64,000 nt of DNA from Sphingorhabdus sp. 109 (GTDB lineage Bacteria; Pseudomonadota; Alphaproteobacteria; Sphingomonadales; Sphingomonadaceae), in the NCBI RefSeq assembly GCF_902506555.1, contig NZ_LR732707.1:1765138-1829137 (forward strand), given 5' to 3'. Under the pieces are notes generated by a model. It saw nothing but the letters and a program-made list of their open reading frames with translations, was not told the DNA's origin and made no database searches. The position numbers and the translations under genes were made by a program. Positions 16,263 through 25,982 of the stretch are shown in pieces. Numbering within the stretch: the first letter of the stretch is position 1; each line of letters starts with the position of its first letter.

Positions 16263-18122
16263 CTATAGACCGAGGGCGACGGCACTCCAATATGTAATAC
16301 CGGCCGCCACATAGGCGAGCGCAAAAAGATAGACGAGCATGAAGGTCGGCCATTTCCAGCCGTTGGTTTCCCTGCGGGTCACGGCGATGGTCGAGATACA
16401 TTGCGGCGCAAAGACAAACCAGGCGAGAAAAGCCAAAGCGGTCGGCAGCGACCAGCGGCTTTGCAGCCGTTCGGTCAGGGATTTTGCCTCCGCTTCTTCG
16501 TCCGGCGCATCAATCGCATAAGTGGTCGCGAGCGCCGCGACAGCCACTTCGCGCGCCGCCATCGCCGGGATCAGGGCGAGCGCAATATCCCGGTCGAAGC
16601 CGATCGGCTTGACGATCGGAGCAATGACGTTGGTGATCCGGCCCGCCGCGCTATAGTCGACCTGGCTCATCGCGCTGTCCTCGGGGACCTTCGGGAAGGT
16701 CAGCAGCAGCCACAATATGACGGTCGCCGCAAAGATGATCGTGCCGGCACGGCGCAGGAATATCCAGGCCCGCTGCCACAGGCCGATCAATATGTCGCGC
16801 AGGCTGGGCAGCTGATATTTCGGCATTTCCATCAGGAAGCCGCTATTCGGCCCCTTGGTTACGGTCGATCGCAGAACCAGCGCCACGATCATCGCCCCGA
16901 GAATGCCGAAGACGTAGAGGCCGAACAGCACCAGACCTTGCAGGCCGATTCCCGGCCCGACGCTGGTTGGCGGGATGAACGCGCCGATGATGATCGCGTA
17001 AACCGGCAGCCGCGCGGCGCAGGTCATCAGAGGGGCAACCAATATGGTCGTCAGCCGGTCTCGCGGATCGGAGATGCTGCGCGTTGCCATGATGCCGGGA
17101 ATGGCGCAGGCGAACGAGGACAGCAGCGGAATGAAACTGCGCCCGGACAGGCCGACACTGGCCATCAGCCGGTCCATGATGAAAGCGGCGCGTGTCATAT
17201 AGCCACTGGCTTCGAGCAGCAGGATGAACAGGAACAGGATCAGGATCTGCGGCAGGAAGACCACCACTGAACCGACCCCGGCAATGGCGCCTTCGATGAT
17301 GAAGTCGCGCAGGAAACCGGACGGCAGATTCGACTCGACCGCCGCGGCAACCCATTCGCTCGCCCCTTCGATCCAGCCGATCGGCGCCTCTGACCAGGCA
17401 AAGACTGCCTGAAACATGACGAACAGCACCGAGAGCAGAATCAACGGTCCGGCAAAGGGGTGGAGAAACAGGCGGTCGGCCCGCTCCGACCAGCGTCGTC
17501 CTGCGGTTTCGGAAACGATCGCCTGGTTGGCAATCCGCTTGGCCTGCTGCCGCAAACCGTGATCGCGCTCCTGCGCGACGATCGGCTTTACGCCATCCGG
17601 CTTTGCCTTGAGACGACCATCCACGGCCGCAGCAAGTTCGTCCAGTCCGCGCCGGCGAACGGCGACGGTCGGCACCACGGGAACGCCGAGTGCCTCCGCC
17701 AGCTTTGCCGGATCGAGAGTCAGTCCGTCCCGCTCCGCCAGATCCATCATGTTGAGCGCCACGACAACCGGGTGACCGAGTGCGATCACTTCCAGCGCAA
17801 AACGCAGATGATTGTCGAGATTGGCAGCATCGAGCACCAGCACGATCATGTCAGGCCGGCGTTCGCCCTTTTGCAGCCCCATGATGACGCCGCGCGTCAC
17901 TTCTTCGTCCGGGCTGGTCGGATCGAGGCTGTAACTGCCCGGAAGGTCGACCAGTTCGGCCGGACGACCATCGGCAAAGGCGAAATGGCCGGACTTCCGT
18001 TCGACCGTAACACCGGGATAATTGGCAATCTTCTGCCGGGCTCCGGTCAGTGCATTGAACAGAGCACTTTTGCCGGAATTGGGGTTGCCCGCGAGGACAA
18101 TGAGTGGCGCAGCTTCCGTCAT
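16263..18122 (-). CDS. feoB: Ferrous iron transporter FeoB
   Basis: The 619-residue protein takes up Fe(II) through the inner membrane. The N-terminal G domain shows G1 GNPNSGKS, G3 DLPGS and G4 NMMD. The membrane part from about residue 220 has two Gate-type regions (the first with [20 protein letters not shown]), and the conserved Cys in the Gate is present. It is shorter than E. coli FeoB, as many are. It follows feoA by three bases, so they are one operon. Confidence 0.95.
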   Translation of the reverse strand: MTEAAPLIVLAGNPNSGKSALFNALTGARQKIANYPGVTVERKSGHFAFADGRPAELVDLPGSYSLDPTSPDEEVTRGVIMGLQKGERRPDMIVLVLDAANLDNHLRFALEVIALGHPVVVALNMMDLAERDGLTLDPAKLAEALGVPVVPTVAVRRRGLDELAAAVDGRLKAKPDGVKPIVAQERDHGLRQQAKRIANQAIVSETAGRRWSERADRLFLHPFAGPLILLSVLFVMFQAVFAWSEAPIGWIEGASEWVAAAVESNLPSGFLRDFIIEGAIAGVGSVVVFLPQILILFLFILLLEASGYMTRAAFIMDRLMASVGLSGRSFIPLLSSFACAIPGIMATRSISDPRDRLTTILVAPLMTCAARLPVYAIIIGAFIPPTSVGPGIGLQGLVLFGLYVFGILGAMIVALVLRSTVTKGPNSGFLMEMPKYQLPSLRDILIGLWQRAWIFLRRAGTIIFAATVILWLLLTFPKVPEDSAMSQVDYSAAGRITNVIAPIVKPIGFDRDIALALIPAMAAREVAVAALATTYAIDAPDEEAEAKSLTERLQSRWSLPTALAFLAWFVFAPQCISTIAVTRRETNGWKWPTFMLVYLFALAYVAAGITYWSAVALGL

Positions 18123-18125
18123 CGT

Positions 18126-18395
18126 TCAGGCAGCTATCGATGCTGCAACCGGCTGAACCGATATAGCCTGTGCATGGGCCTTGCGGACGGCAATCATCAT
18201 TCGTCCGACTTTCAGGGCAATCGGATCTTTCAGCCCAAACATTCCCTGGTGCAGCTTCTCCAGCGAAACACCTTCGTCGATCCCGAGCGCGCGCAGACGG
18301 CGTCCCTCGGCATCGGAAATCGCTCCCCAGTCTATGCCCACAATTTCGGCATTTTGATTGAGGGACAGCTGGTCAAGGGTTGTGGGAGTCTGCAT
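18126..18395 (-). CDS. feoA: FeoA family protein
   Basis: This is an 89-residue cytoplasmic SH3-like FeoA, needed for FeoB-driven iron uptake. The core reads EGRRLRALGIDEGVSLEKLH, then DPIALKVGRMMIAVRK, as in the family. The ATG at 18395 is chosen; an in-frame TTG at 18404 lies nearer to an AAGG and is possible. A Fur-like box lies 26-44 bases upstream. Confidence 0.9.
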   Translation of the reverse strand: MQTPTTLDQLSLNQNAEIVGIDWGAISDAEGRRLRALGIDEGVSLEKLHQGMFGLKDPIALKVGRMMIAVRKAHAQAISVQPVAASIAA

Positions 18396-18420
18396 ATATC
18401 GCAACAGGGCCTTTCTAATT

Positions 18421-18439
18421 GCGACTGATTATCAATATA
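18421..18439 (-). promoter_or_regulatory. Candidate Fur box
   Basis: Read on the minus strand, these 19 bases match the E. coli Fur consensus at 14 of 19 positions, with an unbroken TGATAATCA in the middle. It is 26 bases before the feoA ATG, right where a repressor would block transcription when iron is plentiful. Confidence 0.55.
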
Positions 18440-18524
18440 GATTCGGCTTGGCGAGTCTTTTTCTGCCTATTTGTCACCAGACGCCCAGCGCCTCGCCGCT
18501 CCGCCCCACAGGCGCTACTGTCAT

Positions 18525-19190
18525 TCAGGCTCCGCGATAGCGCAACCGCCCGATAAAGCGGGCCATGCTGAAGCGGTCACCGCCACCGCCGGTGACCCTG
18601 GCCTTTACCTTTTCGAACTGCATGACATTTTCGATCCGCCGGTCCAGAAACGCTCTGGTATCGGAAAAATCATCGCTTTCGTCATCCAGAAAGACACTGA
18701 CCGTACTGCCGTAGACGCCGGATAGCAGCGTCCTCTTGGTATAATGATTATAGTCGGTTGCCGTGTCACCAGCCAGCCGCCACATCTTGTCGGCAGCGCG
18801 CCAGCCCATTTTCGCGGCCCGGCGTAAATGCGGTGGCGCCGCCAATATGGCGACCGCCCGCCGCAGGCCTTCGCGGTCTGCCGCGAGCGCCTCCAGCCGC
18901 GCTTCGACCAGCGCCTTTATCCGTTCGCGTATTTTCATTCCGGCGAGTTCTTCGGCGCTATATTTTGCCGCCATTTTCTCGTCCACCGCCTGAAACCATG
19001 CGTCGATCATATCGACCGGCCCGTCATTGAACGCGAGTGTGGCAAGATCTGGGTCCACGCCGGCAAGTTGTGCGGCCGCCAGTACAGCCTTTCCGTTCCA
19101 GCCGTCAAAAGCGGCCTGCGCAGCCAGCGATGGCGCGAGAAAAGAGCGCACTTCGTCCAGGGTAGGTTCTTCGGGAAGCGATGCAGACAT
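18525..19190 (-). CDS. COQ9-family protein (ubiquinone synthesis)
   Basis: The 221-residue protein matches the COQ9/TetR-like fold: an all-helical protein with the core MGWRAADKMWRLAGD and YNHYTKRTLLSGVY, a typical COQ9 signature. COQ9 binds lipid and helps the hydroxylase COQ7 in mitochondria; in alphaproteobacteria it is probably a ubiquinone synthesis partner. The ATG at 19190 has an AGGAA ribosome site. It is not in an operon with the UbiH-type gene at 6.3-7.6 kb. Confidence 0.85.
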   Translation of the reverse strand: MSASLPEEPTLDEVRSFLAPSLAAQAAFDGWNGKAVLAAAQLAGVDPDLATLAFNDGPVDMIDAWFQAVDEKMAAKYSAEELAGMKIRERIKALVEARLEALAADREGLRRAVAILAAPPHLRRAAKMGWRAADKMWRLAGDTATDYNHYTKRTLLSGVYGSTVSVFLDDESDDFSDTRAFLDRRIENVMQFEKVKARVTGGGGDRFSMARFIGRLRYRGA

Positions 19191-19320
19191 GGGGGTTCCT
19201 TTGAAATCAGCCCTATCAACATAGACAGAAATTGCCTGGTTTCAAACCATTGCATTTAGAGCAGAGGCCTCTTAACTGTCTGATTAACATTTCACGCCTC
19301 TTGTTTCAGGGAATTCCATC

Positions 19321-20421
19321 TTGACCACATTGTTCGATCCGATCACCGTTGGCGCCATCGAAGCCTCCAACCGCATGTTCATGGCCCCGCTGACCCGCTG
19401 CCGTTCGACCATGGAATTTGTCCCCACGCCGATCATGGGCGAATATTATGCCCAGCGCGCCGGTGCCGGCCTGATCATTTCGGAGGCCACCGGGATCAGC
19501 CAGCAGGGTCTCGGCACGCCCTTCGCTCCGGGCATCTGGAACGACGCGCAGACCGAAGCGTGGAAGCCGGTTGTCGAACGGGTGCACCAGGCCGGCGGCA
19601 AGATCATCTGCCAGCTCTGGCATATGGGTCGCATCGTCCATCCCGATTTTCTCGATGGGGAAAAGCCGGTCTCCGCTTCAGCCACGACCGCGCCCGGCAG
19701 CGTCCGGACCTATCAGGGCAAGAAAGATTATGAAGAAGCCCGTCCGCTGGAAATCTCGGAAATTCCCGGCCTGCTCGACGATTACCAGAATGCGGCGGAA
19801 AATGCGAAAAAGGCCGGCTTCGACGGTGTCCAGCTGCACGCCGCCAATGGCTATCTTATCGACCAGTTCATTCGTTCCGGCACCAATTTGCGGACCGATG
19901 AATATGGCGGACCGGTCGAGAACCGTATCCGCCTGCTCGGCGAAGTAACGCAGCGGCTGGTTGAGGTCTGGGGCAGCGACCGGGTTGCGGTCCGCCTGTC
20001 ACCTAATGGCGATTCCCAGGGCGCGGATGACGCGACACCGGTGGAAACCTTTACCGCTGCGGCCAAATTGCTCGACCAGATCGGCATCGCCTTTCTCGAA
20101 CTGCGCGAGCCCCCTGCCCACGGCACCTACGGAAATACCGACGTGCCGCCGGTCAGCCCCGATATCCGCCCGGTCTTCCATCGGCCACTGGTGCTCAACA
20201 GCGACTATTTCTACGATAACGCGACCGCAGCGCTGGCTGAAAACAAGGCCGACGCGATCAGCTTTGGCCGGACATTCATGACCAATCCGGACCTGCCGGA
20301 GCGGTTCCGGGCGGGCGCGGAACTCAACCCGACCGATTTCACCCCGACCTGGTACACCCAAGGTCCGGAGGGATATACCGACTATCCGACAATGGATGAG
20401 GAAAAAGCCGCGACGGCCTGA
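19321..20421 (+). CDS. Old Yellow Enzyme family alkene reductase
   Basis: This is a 366-residue FMN barrel enzyme that reduces activated C=C bonds with NAD(P)H, as in N-ethylmaleimide reductase. It starts TLFDPITVGAIEASNR and shows MAPLTRCRS, the substrate His/Asn pair in QLHAANGYLIDQF, and NLRTDEYGG with ISFGRTFMTNPDLP at the phosphate-binding end. The start codon is TTG at 19321, with CAGGGA upstream. It diverges from COQ9 and converges with rcdA. Confidence 0.9.
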   Translation: MTTLFDPITVGAIEASNRMFMAPLTRCRSTMEFVPTPIMGEYYAQRAGAGLIISEATGISQQGLGTPFAPGIWNDAQTEAWKPVVERVHQAGGKIICQLWHMGRIVHPDFLDGEKPVSASATTAPGSVRTYQGKKDYEEARPLEISEIPGLLDDYQNAAENAKKAGFDGVQLHAANGYLIDQFIRSGTNLRTDEYGGPVENRIRLLGEVTQRLVEVWGSDRVAVRLSPNGDSQGADDATPVETFTAAAKLLDQIGIAFLELREPPAHGTYGNTDVPPVSPDIRPVFHRPLVLNSDYFYDNATAALAENKADAISFGRTFMTNPDLPERFRAGAELNPTDFTPTWYTQGPEGYTDYPTMDEEKAATA

Positions 20422-20436
20422 ATTGCCGGCGTTCGA

Positions 20437-20892
20437 TCAGAAGTTGCTCTGGAGTCGGCGGAACATATTCTGGACCGCCGATTCGGCTTCCTTGTCCTGA
20501 TTCATGCGCCCGGAGAGGCGCAGCAGGCGCTGGAACAATTCTTCGCTGGCCATGATGATCTGGCGCGCTTCTACCGGAAAACTCTCGACCAGCGCCTGAT
20601 CGGTAACGGGTGCCTGACCAAGCGAGCGATCCCGGTTCCATGCTTCGGCTTCGGACAATTCCCCGCTTTGCAAGGCTTTCTGATTCAACAGCCAGGCGAT
20701 GCAATGCATCAGTCTGGTCGTGACTTTGAGGGATTCGCATGAAAAGGAAACGGCCAGAAGATTGTCCGGATCGGATTCTTCCTGGAAACGCCCGGATTCA
20801 AAATAGGAACGGGACTCGTCCGCGAGCAGCATGGCTTCGGTATAAAGTGCGTCGATCAATCTGGTCGTCAAAAGGGCTTCACGATCTGGCAT
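20437..20892 (-). CDS. rcdA: DUF1465 / RcdA-type protein (CtrA degradation adaptor)
   Basis: The 151-residue helical protein matches DUF1465, the RcdA family. In Caulobacter RcdA is an adaptor that helps ClpXP degrade the cell-cycle regulator CtrA. Conserved parts seen are the N-terminal ALYTEAMLLADESRSYFE and CESLKVTTRLMHCIAWLLNQ. Whether it acts on CtrA in this organism is inference. It has a CGGAG ribosome site. A pair of GGTTAAC repeats lies about 105 bases upstream. Confidence 0.75.
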   Translation of the reverse strand: MPDREALLTTRLIDALYTEAMLLADESRSYFESGRFQEESDPDNLLAVSFSCESLKVTTRLMHCIAWLLNQKALQSGELSEAEAWNRDRSLGQAPVTDQALVESFPVEARQIIMASEELFQRLLRLSGRMNQDKEAESAVQNMFRRLQSNF

Positions 20893-20994
20893 AGAAGCTC
20901 CGTAGCAATTTTTTGCAGTTCTTTGACAGCTAATTTTCCACGTCAGAACGGCCTGCGGGGCCTCTGTTTCAAACTGACACGCGGAAGGTTCCAG

Positions 20995-21022
20995 GGTTAA
21001 CTGGTGGACGGCACTGGTTAAC
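20995..21022. promoter_or_regulatory. Two GGTTAAC repeats, 21 bp apart
   Basis: GGTTAAC occurs at 20995-21001 and again at 21016-21022, a period of 21 bp, or two DNA turns. Each holds the palindrome GTTAAC. They lie upstream of rcdA (minus strand) and may be a double binding site. TTAA is also the half-site of CtrA, but the CtrA pattern TTAA-N7-TTAA is not met. Confidence 0.35.
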
Positions 21023-21051
21023 GGGCGGCAGGTCCGCAGACGAGCGTGGCC

Positions 21052-21255
21052 TCAGGCGATAATATCCGGAATCAGCTGGTTTTCGATCATGATGATCCGG
21101 TCGCGCAACTGCAATTTTCTTTTCTTGAGTCGCGCGGTCCGCAACTGATCCGGATTGCCCGTTGCCACCAGCGCGGCAATCGCCTCGTCGAGATCGCGAT
21201 GCTCGACTTTCAGCATTTCAAGCCGCATTTGCAACTCTTCATCGCTCATCCCCAT
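21052..21255 (-). CDS. YdcH-family (DUF465) small coiled-coil protein
   Basis: The 67-residue protein is almost all helix and highly charged, with the DUF465 pattern MLKVEHRDLDEAIAAL followed by LKKRKLQLRDRI. The family has no known biochemical role. The start is ATG 21255; ATG 21249 is an alternative. It lies upstream of rcdA on the same strand with the GTTAAC repeats between them. A second YdcH gene lies 186 bases away on the other strand. Confidence 0.8.
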   Translation of the reverse strand: MGMSDEELQMRLEMLKVEHRDLDEAIAALVATGNPDQLRTARLKKRKLQLRDRIIMIENQLIPDIIA

Positions 21256-21441
21256 TCCGGCTCAATCTCCCCCTTGCGTCGCTTACGCAATTTTGCAATC
21301 TTCACTCTATTCATGGTTCAGGTCGAAACCAAGACCTTTAACCCATGTCGCAGGAGGCGAGGCCAAATTGGCCAGCTCAGCAGGAAAGGAAGCTTTCACC
21401 CTCTTTCATTTTCAAAAAACAATATTTCTGAGGAGATTTTT

Positions 21442-21594
21442 ATGATTCAGGATCACATGTCAGCATTGCGCAAAAAACATGAAGCGCTGGAACGCAAGAT
21501 TAATGAAGAAGAAACCCGCCCGCTTCCGGACACGATTCGAATCCATAATCTGAAGAAAGAAAAGCTCCGGCTGAAAGAGGAACTGCTTAACTAG
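21442..21594 (+). CDS. YdcH-family (DUF465) small protein
   Basis: The 50-residue product matches DUF465: ALRKKHEALERKINEEE and IHNLKKEKLRLKEEL. A GAGGAG ribosome site lies 6 bases before the ATG at 21442; the longer open frame upstream has no support. It diverges from another YdcH gene and precedes ptsP. The role is unknown. Confidence 0.8.
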   Translation: MIQDHMSALRKKHEALERKINEEETRPLPDTIRIHNLKKEKLRLKEELLN

Positions 21595-21704
21595 CGGAAA
21601 ATCGGCGACGGCGATCCGGCTGGTCCGGAAAAAATATTCATTGCCCTGGCCGAAGTGCTGTTTTCTGCTTCGCACTCATACGGCGTTTCTGCTAGGCAAT
21701 CACC

Positions 21705-23987
21705 ATGCCCGCATCCGATCCCTCCAGCACCAAGACTGCCCGCAATATCCTGACCGGTCTCCGGTCGATCATGGCGTCCCGCGGCAACGCACAGGCGAAG
21801 CTCAACCAGGTGGTTGAGACCATAGCCGAGGCGGTGAGCAGCGAGGTTTGTTCAATCTATTTGCGCCGCGACGGCCTGCTGGAACTTTACGCAACCCGCG
21901 GGCTGAACGCGGAAGCAGTGCATGTAACGAAACTCGCGATGGGCGAAGGCCTGACCGGCTATATTGCCAAAAATGTCGAGACGCTCAATCTCGACGAGGC
22001 GGCGAGCCACCCCGACTTCCAGTACCGGCCGGAAACCGGCGAAGAAAAATTCCACAGCTTCGCCGGTGTGCCGATCATCCGCAACCAGCAGTCTATCGGT
22101 GTTCTCTGTGCCCAGCATGTCGAACCCCGCCGCTATTCCGAAGTCGAGATTGAAGCGTTCCAGACGGCGGCAATGGTCCTGTCCGAACTGATCATCAGCG
22201 CGGAACTGGTCGATGACAATTTCGCCCAGGAGACGGCAACCCTCGACATTGGTGCCAACCGCCTGAGCGGATTGCAACTGGTCAAGGGCAAGGCGCGCGG
22301 TCATGCGGTGTTCCATCAGCCGCGTGTCAAGATCGAGCATACGGTGGCGGAAGATATCGAAGCGGAACGGCACCGGGTCTATTCCGCCTTCGACAAGATG
22401 CGCGACCAGATCGACCAGATGACCAGCCAGGCCGAATTCGGGGTGGGCGGCGAGCATGAAGAGGTGCTCGAGACCTACAAGATGTTCGCCTATGACGAGG
22501 GCTGGAGCCGGCGGATCAACGAAGCGATCGACAGCGGCCTGACCGCCGAAGCAGCGATCGAACGCGTGCAGCAGCATACGCGGATGCGCATGCGGCAGAT
22601 TGACGATCCGTTGCTGGCCGAGCGCATGCACGATCTGGAGGATCTCGCCAATCGGCTGTTGCGGACGGTTTCGGGACAATTGGGAACCGCGGCAAAAATG
22701 GGCTTGCGGCAGGATTCGATCCTGATTGCCCGCAACCTCGGACCGGCCGAACTGCTCGAATATGACCGGCGCAAGCTGAAAGGCGTCATCCTCGAGGAAG
22801 GTTCGCTGACCGCCCATGTCACGATCATCGCGCGCGCCATGGGCATACCGATACTCGGACAGGTCAAGAATATCCGGCAATTCGTCCGGGAAGACGATCC
22901 TCTTCTGCTCAATGTCGACGAAAAGACCGTCTTCGTCCGTCCCAGCCCCTCGATGGAGGAAGCGTTCGAGGCGCAGCTGGAGCTCAGCCAGAAAAAACGC
23001 GCCGCCTATTCCGAACTGCGCGACAAGGAAGCCGTAACCAGGGACGGCGTCCGGATCACGCTCAATATCAACGCCGGCCTGCGGGACGATCTGGCTTTGC
23101 TCAATCTGACCGGCGCGGACGGCATCGGTCTGTTCCGCACCGAATTCCAGTTTCTGGTCGCCGCGACCATGCCGGGCAGGGCCGGGCAGACGCGCTTTTA
23201 CCGCGATGTGCTGGATGCCGCCGGAGACAAGCCGGTCATTTTCCGCACCGTCGATATCGGCGGCGACAAGCCCCTGCCCTATTTCCAGGCCAGCGAGATC
23301 AAGGAAGACAATCCGGCAATGGGCTGGCGGGCGATCCGCATCGGTCTGGAACGGGACGCCTTGATGAAGGTTCAGGCGCGCGCCCTGATCGAGGCTGCAG
23401 CGGGACGGAAACTGAATGTCATGTTCCCGATGATCGCAGAGCCGTGGGAATTTGACGAGGCACGGGCGGTATTCGAAAATCAGCGTCTCTATCTGCAAAG
23501 CCAGAAGAAGCGGCTGCCGACGCAGATCCGCTACGGCGCCATGCTGGAAGTTCCGGCGCTGGCAGAATGTCTGGACCTGATGGCCGACCGGCTCGATTTT
23601 CTGTCGATCGGCACCAATGATCTGACCCAGTTTCTGTTTGCCGCCGACCGCAGCAACCCGAAACTGGCCGAACGGTTCGACTGGATGAGCCCGGCCATTC
23701 TCCGATTCCTGCGCCGCGCCTCTGACAATGCTGCGCGTTTTGATATTCCGCTCGGTATTTGCGGAGAGATGGGCGGCCGGCCGCTCGATGCTCTGGCGCT
23801 GCTTGGCCTTGGCATCCGGAACCTGTCGATCACCCCCGCCTCGGTCGGTCCGATCAAGGCAATGGTCCGGTCTCTTAATCTCGGCGAAGCCCGATCGGAG
23901 ATGGAAGCGATATTGCAGGACGCGCCGAACGAGCCGAGAGCGCGCCTCGAGCAATGGGCCAATCAGCGCGATGTTGATCTGGGCTGA
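21705..23987 (+). CDS. ptsP: Phosphoenolpyruvate-protein phosphotransferase PtsP (EI-Ntr)
   Basis: The 760-residue protein is the first enzyme of the nitrogen phosphotransferase chain. It passes phosphate from PEP to NPr and regulates metabolism rather than sugar uptake. An N-terminal GAF domain (about 15-165) is followed by the EI parts: the N-terminal EI region (about 190-310), the phospho-His swivelling domain (EGSLTAHVTIIARAMGIP near 370) and the PEP-binding barrel ending in ICGEMGGRPLDALAL. In alphaproteobacteria GAF may sense glutamine. No NPr or EIIA gene is in the window. It precedes the RodZ-like gene by about 170 bases. Confidence 0.93.
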   Translation: MPASDPSSTKTARNILTGLRSIMASRGNAQAKLNQVVETIAEAVSSEVCSIYLRRDGLLELYATRGLNAEAVHVTKLAMGEGLTGYIAKNVETLNLDEAASHPDFQYRPETGEEKFHSFAGVPIIRNQQSIGVLCAQHVEPRRYSEVEIEAFQTAAMVLSELIISAELVDDNFAQETATLDIGANRLSGLQLVKGKARGHAVFHQPRVKIEHTVAEDIEAERHRVYSAFDKMRDQIDQMTSQAEFGVGGEHEEVLETYKMFAYDEGWSRRINEAIDSGLTAEAAIERVQQHTRMRMRQIDDPLLAERMHDLEDLANRLLRTVSGQLGTAAKMGLRQDSILIARNLGPAELLEYDRRKLKGVILEEGSLTAHVTIIARAMGIPILGQVKNIRQFVREDDPLLLNVDEKTVFVRPSPSMEEAFEAQLELSQKKRAAYSELRDKEAVTRDGVRITLNINAGLRDDLALLNLTGADGIGLFRTEFQFLVAATMPGRAGQTRFYRDVLDAAGDKPVIFRTVDIGGDKPLPYFQASEIKEDNPAMGWRAIRIGLERDALMKVQARALIEAAAGRKLNVMFPMIAEPWEFDEARAVFENQRLYLQSQKKRLPTQIRYGAMLEVPALAECLDLMADRLDFLSIGTNDLTQFLFAADRSNPKLAERFDWMSPAILRFLRRASDNAARFDIPLGICGEMGGRPLDALALLGLGIRNLSITPASVGPIKAMVRSLNLGEARSEMEAILQDAPNEPRARLEQWANQRDVDLG

Positions 23988-24155
23988 CCAGTGCCAGGCG
24001 ATCCGCCGACGATTCACCTTGCGAGCCAGAGAAAAAGTAAAATCCAGCGACTAACGCATGATAGTCATTGACTTTTGCCGCCCAAACTGGCTTTTTCGTC
24101 GCAAATCCGGGACGTGCGAAAAGGGTCGCAAATTGATCCGGCCAAGGGAGTTTTT

Positions 24156-24992
24156 GTGGCCGAAGAAACCAATGAAGACGCAAATGTTGAGCTGAATCTG
24201 CACAGCACGGGCGAATTGTTGCGCCGTGCGCGGGAGCAGAAAAATCTCTCGCTGGACGATGTTGCCAAAAAAACCCGAATCCCGCTGCGCCATCTGGAGT
24301 CGCTAGAAAGCGGCGATTTCGAAGCGCTGCCCGGACGAACCTATGCAATCGGTTTTGCCAAATCCTACGCCAGAACGGTGGGCCTGGTCGACGCTACGAT
24401 CGGCAGCCAGTTGCGTGCCGAAATGGATGAACAGGGACACGGCGCCTATCAGGCCGAAGTAAGCGATTATGCACCGGCAAACCCGTCCAGCATTCCGCCC
24501 CGCTATCTGGCATGGACAGCGGCCGGTATCGGCGCGCTGGTTCTGATCGGTTATCTCGTCTGGCGTACATTGATCCTCAATCCCGGTGACCTTGAACTGG
24601 CTGCAGACAGCGAACCCGCGATGCCGGCAGAAACTGCATCGCCCGATACCCCGGGCCAGACTGTCGCGGGCAGCAACCCGATGCCATCTGGTCAGGGCAC
24701 TGTCGTTCTTACGGCAACCGAACCGGTCTGGATGAAAATCTATGATGCGGAGGGCGAGCGTCTGTTCGAGGACCAGATGGCCGCCGGCGAAACCTTTACC
24801 GTGCCGGCAGATGCCGATGATCCGCAGATCCTGACCGGACGCCCTGCAGCGCTGACGGTCACCATTGACGGACAGGTTGTCCCCCAGCTGGGCAGCGCCG
24901 AGCGGACGATAAAGGACGTCGGCGTCAGCGCGGCCGCGCTGCTGGCGCGGGAAACGGTCAACAACCCGGATGGCGATCTGCCGTCCGAATAA
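24156..24992 (+). CDS. RodZ-like helix-turn-helix membrane protein
   Basis: The protein has about 278 residues. A Cro-like helix-turn-helix of the HTH_25 type (about 18-80, LLRRAREQKNLSLDDVAKKT) comes first, then one transmembrane helix (about 130-150) and a periplasmic beta-rich DUF4115 domain (about 195-275). This matches RodZ, which links MreB to the wall machinery, but in sphingomonads the link to cell shape is not proven. The GTG at 24156 is chosen because AAGGGAG precedes it and the domain starts soon after; the frame is open further upstream. Confidence 0.82.
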   Translation: MAEETNEDANVELNLHSTGELLRRAREQKNLSLDDVAKKTRIPLRHLESLESGDFEALPGRTYAIGFAKSYARTVGLVDATIGSQLRAEMDEQGHGAYQAEVSDYAPANPSSIPPRYLAWTAAGIGALVLIGYLVWRTLILNPGDLELAADSEPAMPAETASPDTPGQTVAGSNPMPSGQGTVVLTATEPVWMKIYDAEGERLFEDQMAAGETFTVPADADDPQILTGRPAALTVTIDGQVVPQLGSAERTIKDVGVSAAALLARETVNNPDGDLPSE

Positions 24993-25112
24993 CCGCCGCC
25001 GGGGCCGCCAGGATCGCGGCACGCCTCCGGATCAAACCCGTTGTCCGGTATAATATTATTTACTTTTCAGCGTAGTATATGGTTAATATGCGCGCAATTT
25101 GCGGAGGCCTCG

Positions 25113-25979
25113 ATGAAGACATTCGGTATCACAATCCTGCTCACCAGCCTGCTTGCCAGCACGCCTTTATCGGCCCAGAGCGCCGATGTGGACAAGCGCG
25201 TCGACCGGCTCGAACAGGAGATGCGTGCGGTCCAGCGCAAAGTCTTCCCGGGTGGTTCAACCCGCTATTTCGAACCTGAAATCACCGCGGAATCGGGTCC
25301 GGCAACCCCCGCGACATCGGTCACGACTTCCGCCGTCAGTGACCTGATCGCCCGGGTGGATGCGCTCGAGTCCAGCCTGGCCAATCTCACCGGGCAGGTC
25401 GAGGAGAACGGCTTTCGGCTGAAGAAGATCGAGGACCAGCTGGCAGCGGCCGCCACCCCGACGGCGAGCGTGTCGACGGCCAATAGCGGCAGCGCTGCGG
25501 CAGCGACGGCTGCAACCACAGCCGAGGAGGCCGCGCCTGATCCGCAACGAGTGGTGGGCGTCGCCGCGATCGTCATGCCGGACACCGGCGATGCCGGCGA
25601 GGATTCCTATATTTACGGCTACCGCCTGTGGGATGCGAAATTCTATCCGGAAGCGCAAGCGCAGTTGAAGAAAACAGTCGAGGATCATCCGAACCATCGC
25701 CGCGCGAGTTTTGCGCAAAATCTGCTCGGACGCGCCTATCTCGATGACAACAAGCCGGCGCTGGCTTCGGTTGCCCTCTATGAAAACTACCAGAAAAGGC
25801 CGCGCGGAGAGCGCGCTCCGGACAGCCTCTATTTTCTCAGCAGCGCGCTGGTACAGCTGGGGAAAAAGGACGATGCCTGTCGGGTATTGGCCGAGATGGA
25901 GGATGTCTATCCCGAGGTCGCCAGTGGCCGGCTGGCCAGCCGCGTGACATCGGGTAAGGCTGCTGCCAATTGCAAGTAG
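25113..25979 (+). CDS. ybgF: Tol-Pal system protein YbgF/CpoB
   Basis: The 288-residue periplasmic protein has a signal peptide (cleavage near LSAQS, residue 22), an N-terminal coiled coil (VDKRVDRLEQEMRAVQ), a linker, and C-terminal tetratricopeptide repeats (about 165-280, DSYIYGYRLWDAKFYPEA). CpoB couples cell-wall synthesis with outer-membrane constriction. The ATG at 25113 has a GGAGG ribosome site. It is usually next to pal; here pal lies 28 kb away and the neighbour is tilS, three bases downstream. Confidence 0.85.
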   Translation: MKTFGITILLTSLLASTPLSAQSADVDKRVDRLEQEMRAVQRKVFPGGSTRYFEPEITAESGPATPATSVTTSAVSDLIARVDALESSLANLTGQVEENGFRLKKIEDQLAAAATPTASVSTANSGSAAAATAATTAEEAAPDPQRVVGVAAIVMPDTGDAGEDSYIYGYRLWDAKFYPEAQAQLKKTVEDHPNHRRASFAQNLLGRAYLDDNKPALASVALYENYQKRPRGERAPDSLYFLSSALVQLGKKDDACRVLAEMEDVYPEVASGRLASRVTSGKAAANCK

Positions 25980-25982
25980 GCC

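Noticed and set aside
21852-24017. 721-residue open frame on the minus strand
   Set aside because: It is antisense to ptsP, whose domains and motifs are complete; the frame is open only because of high GC.
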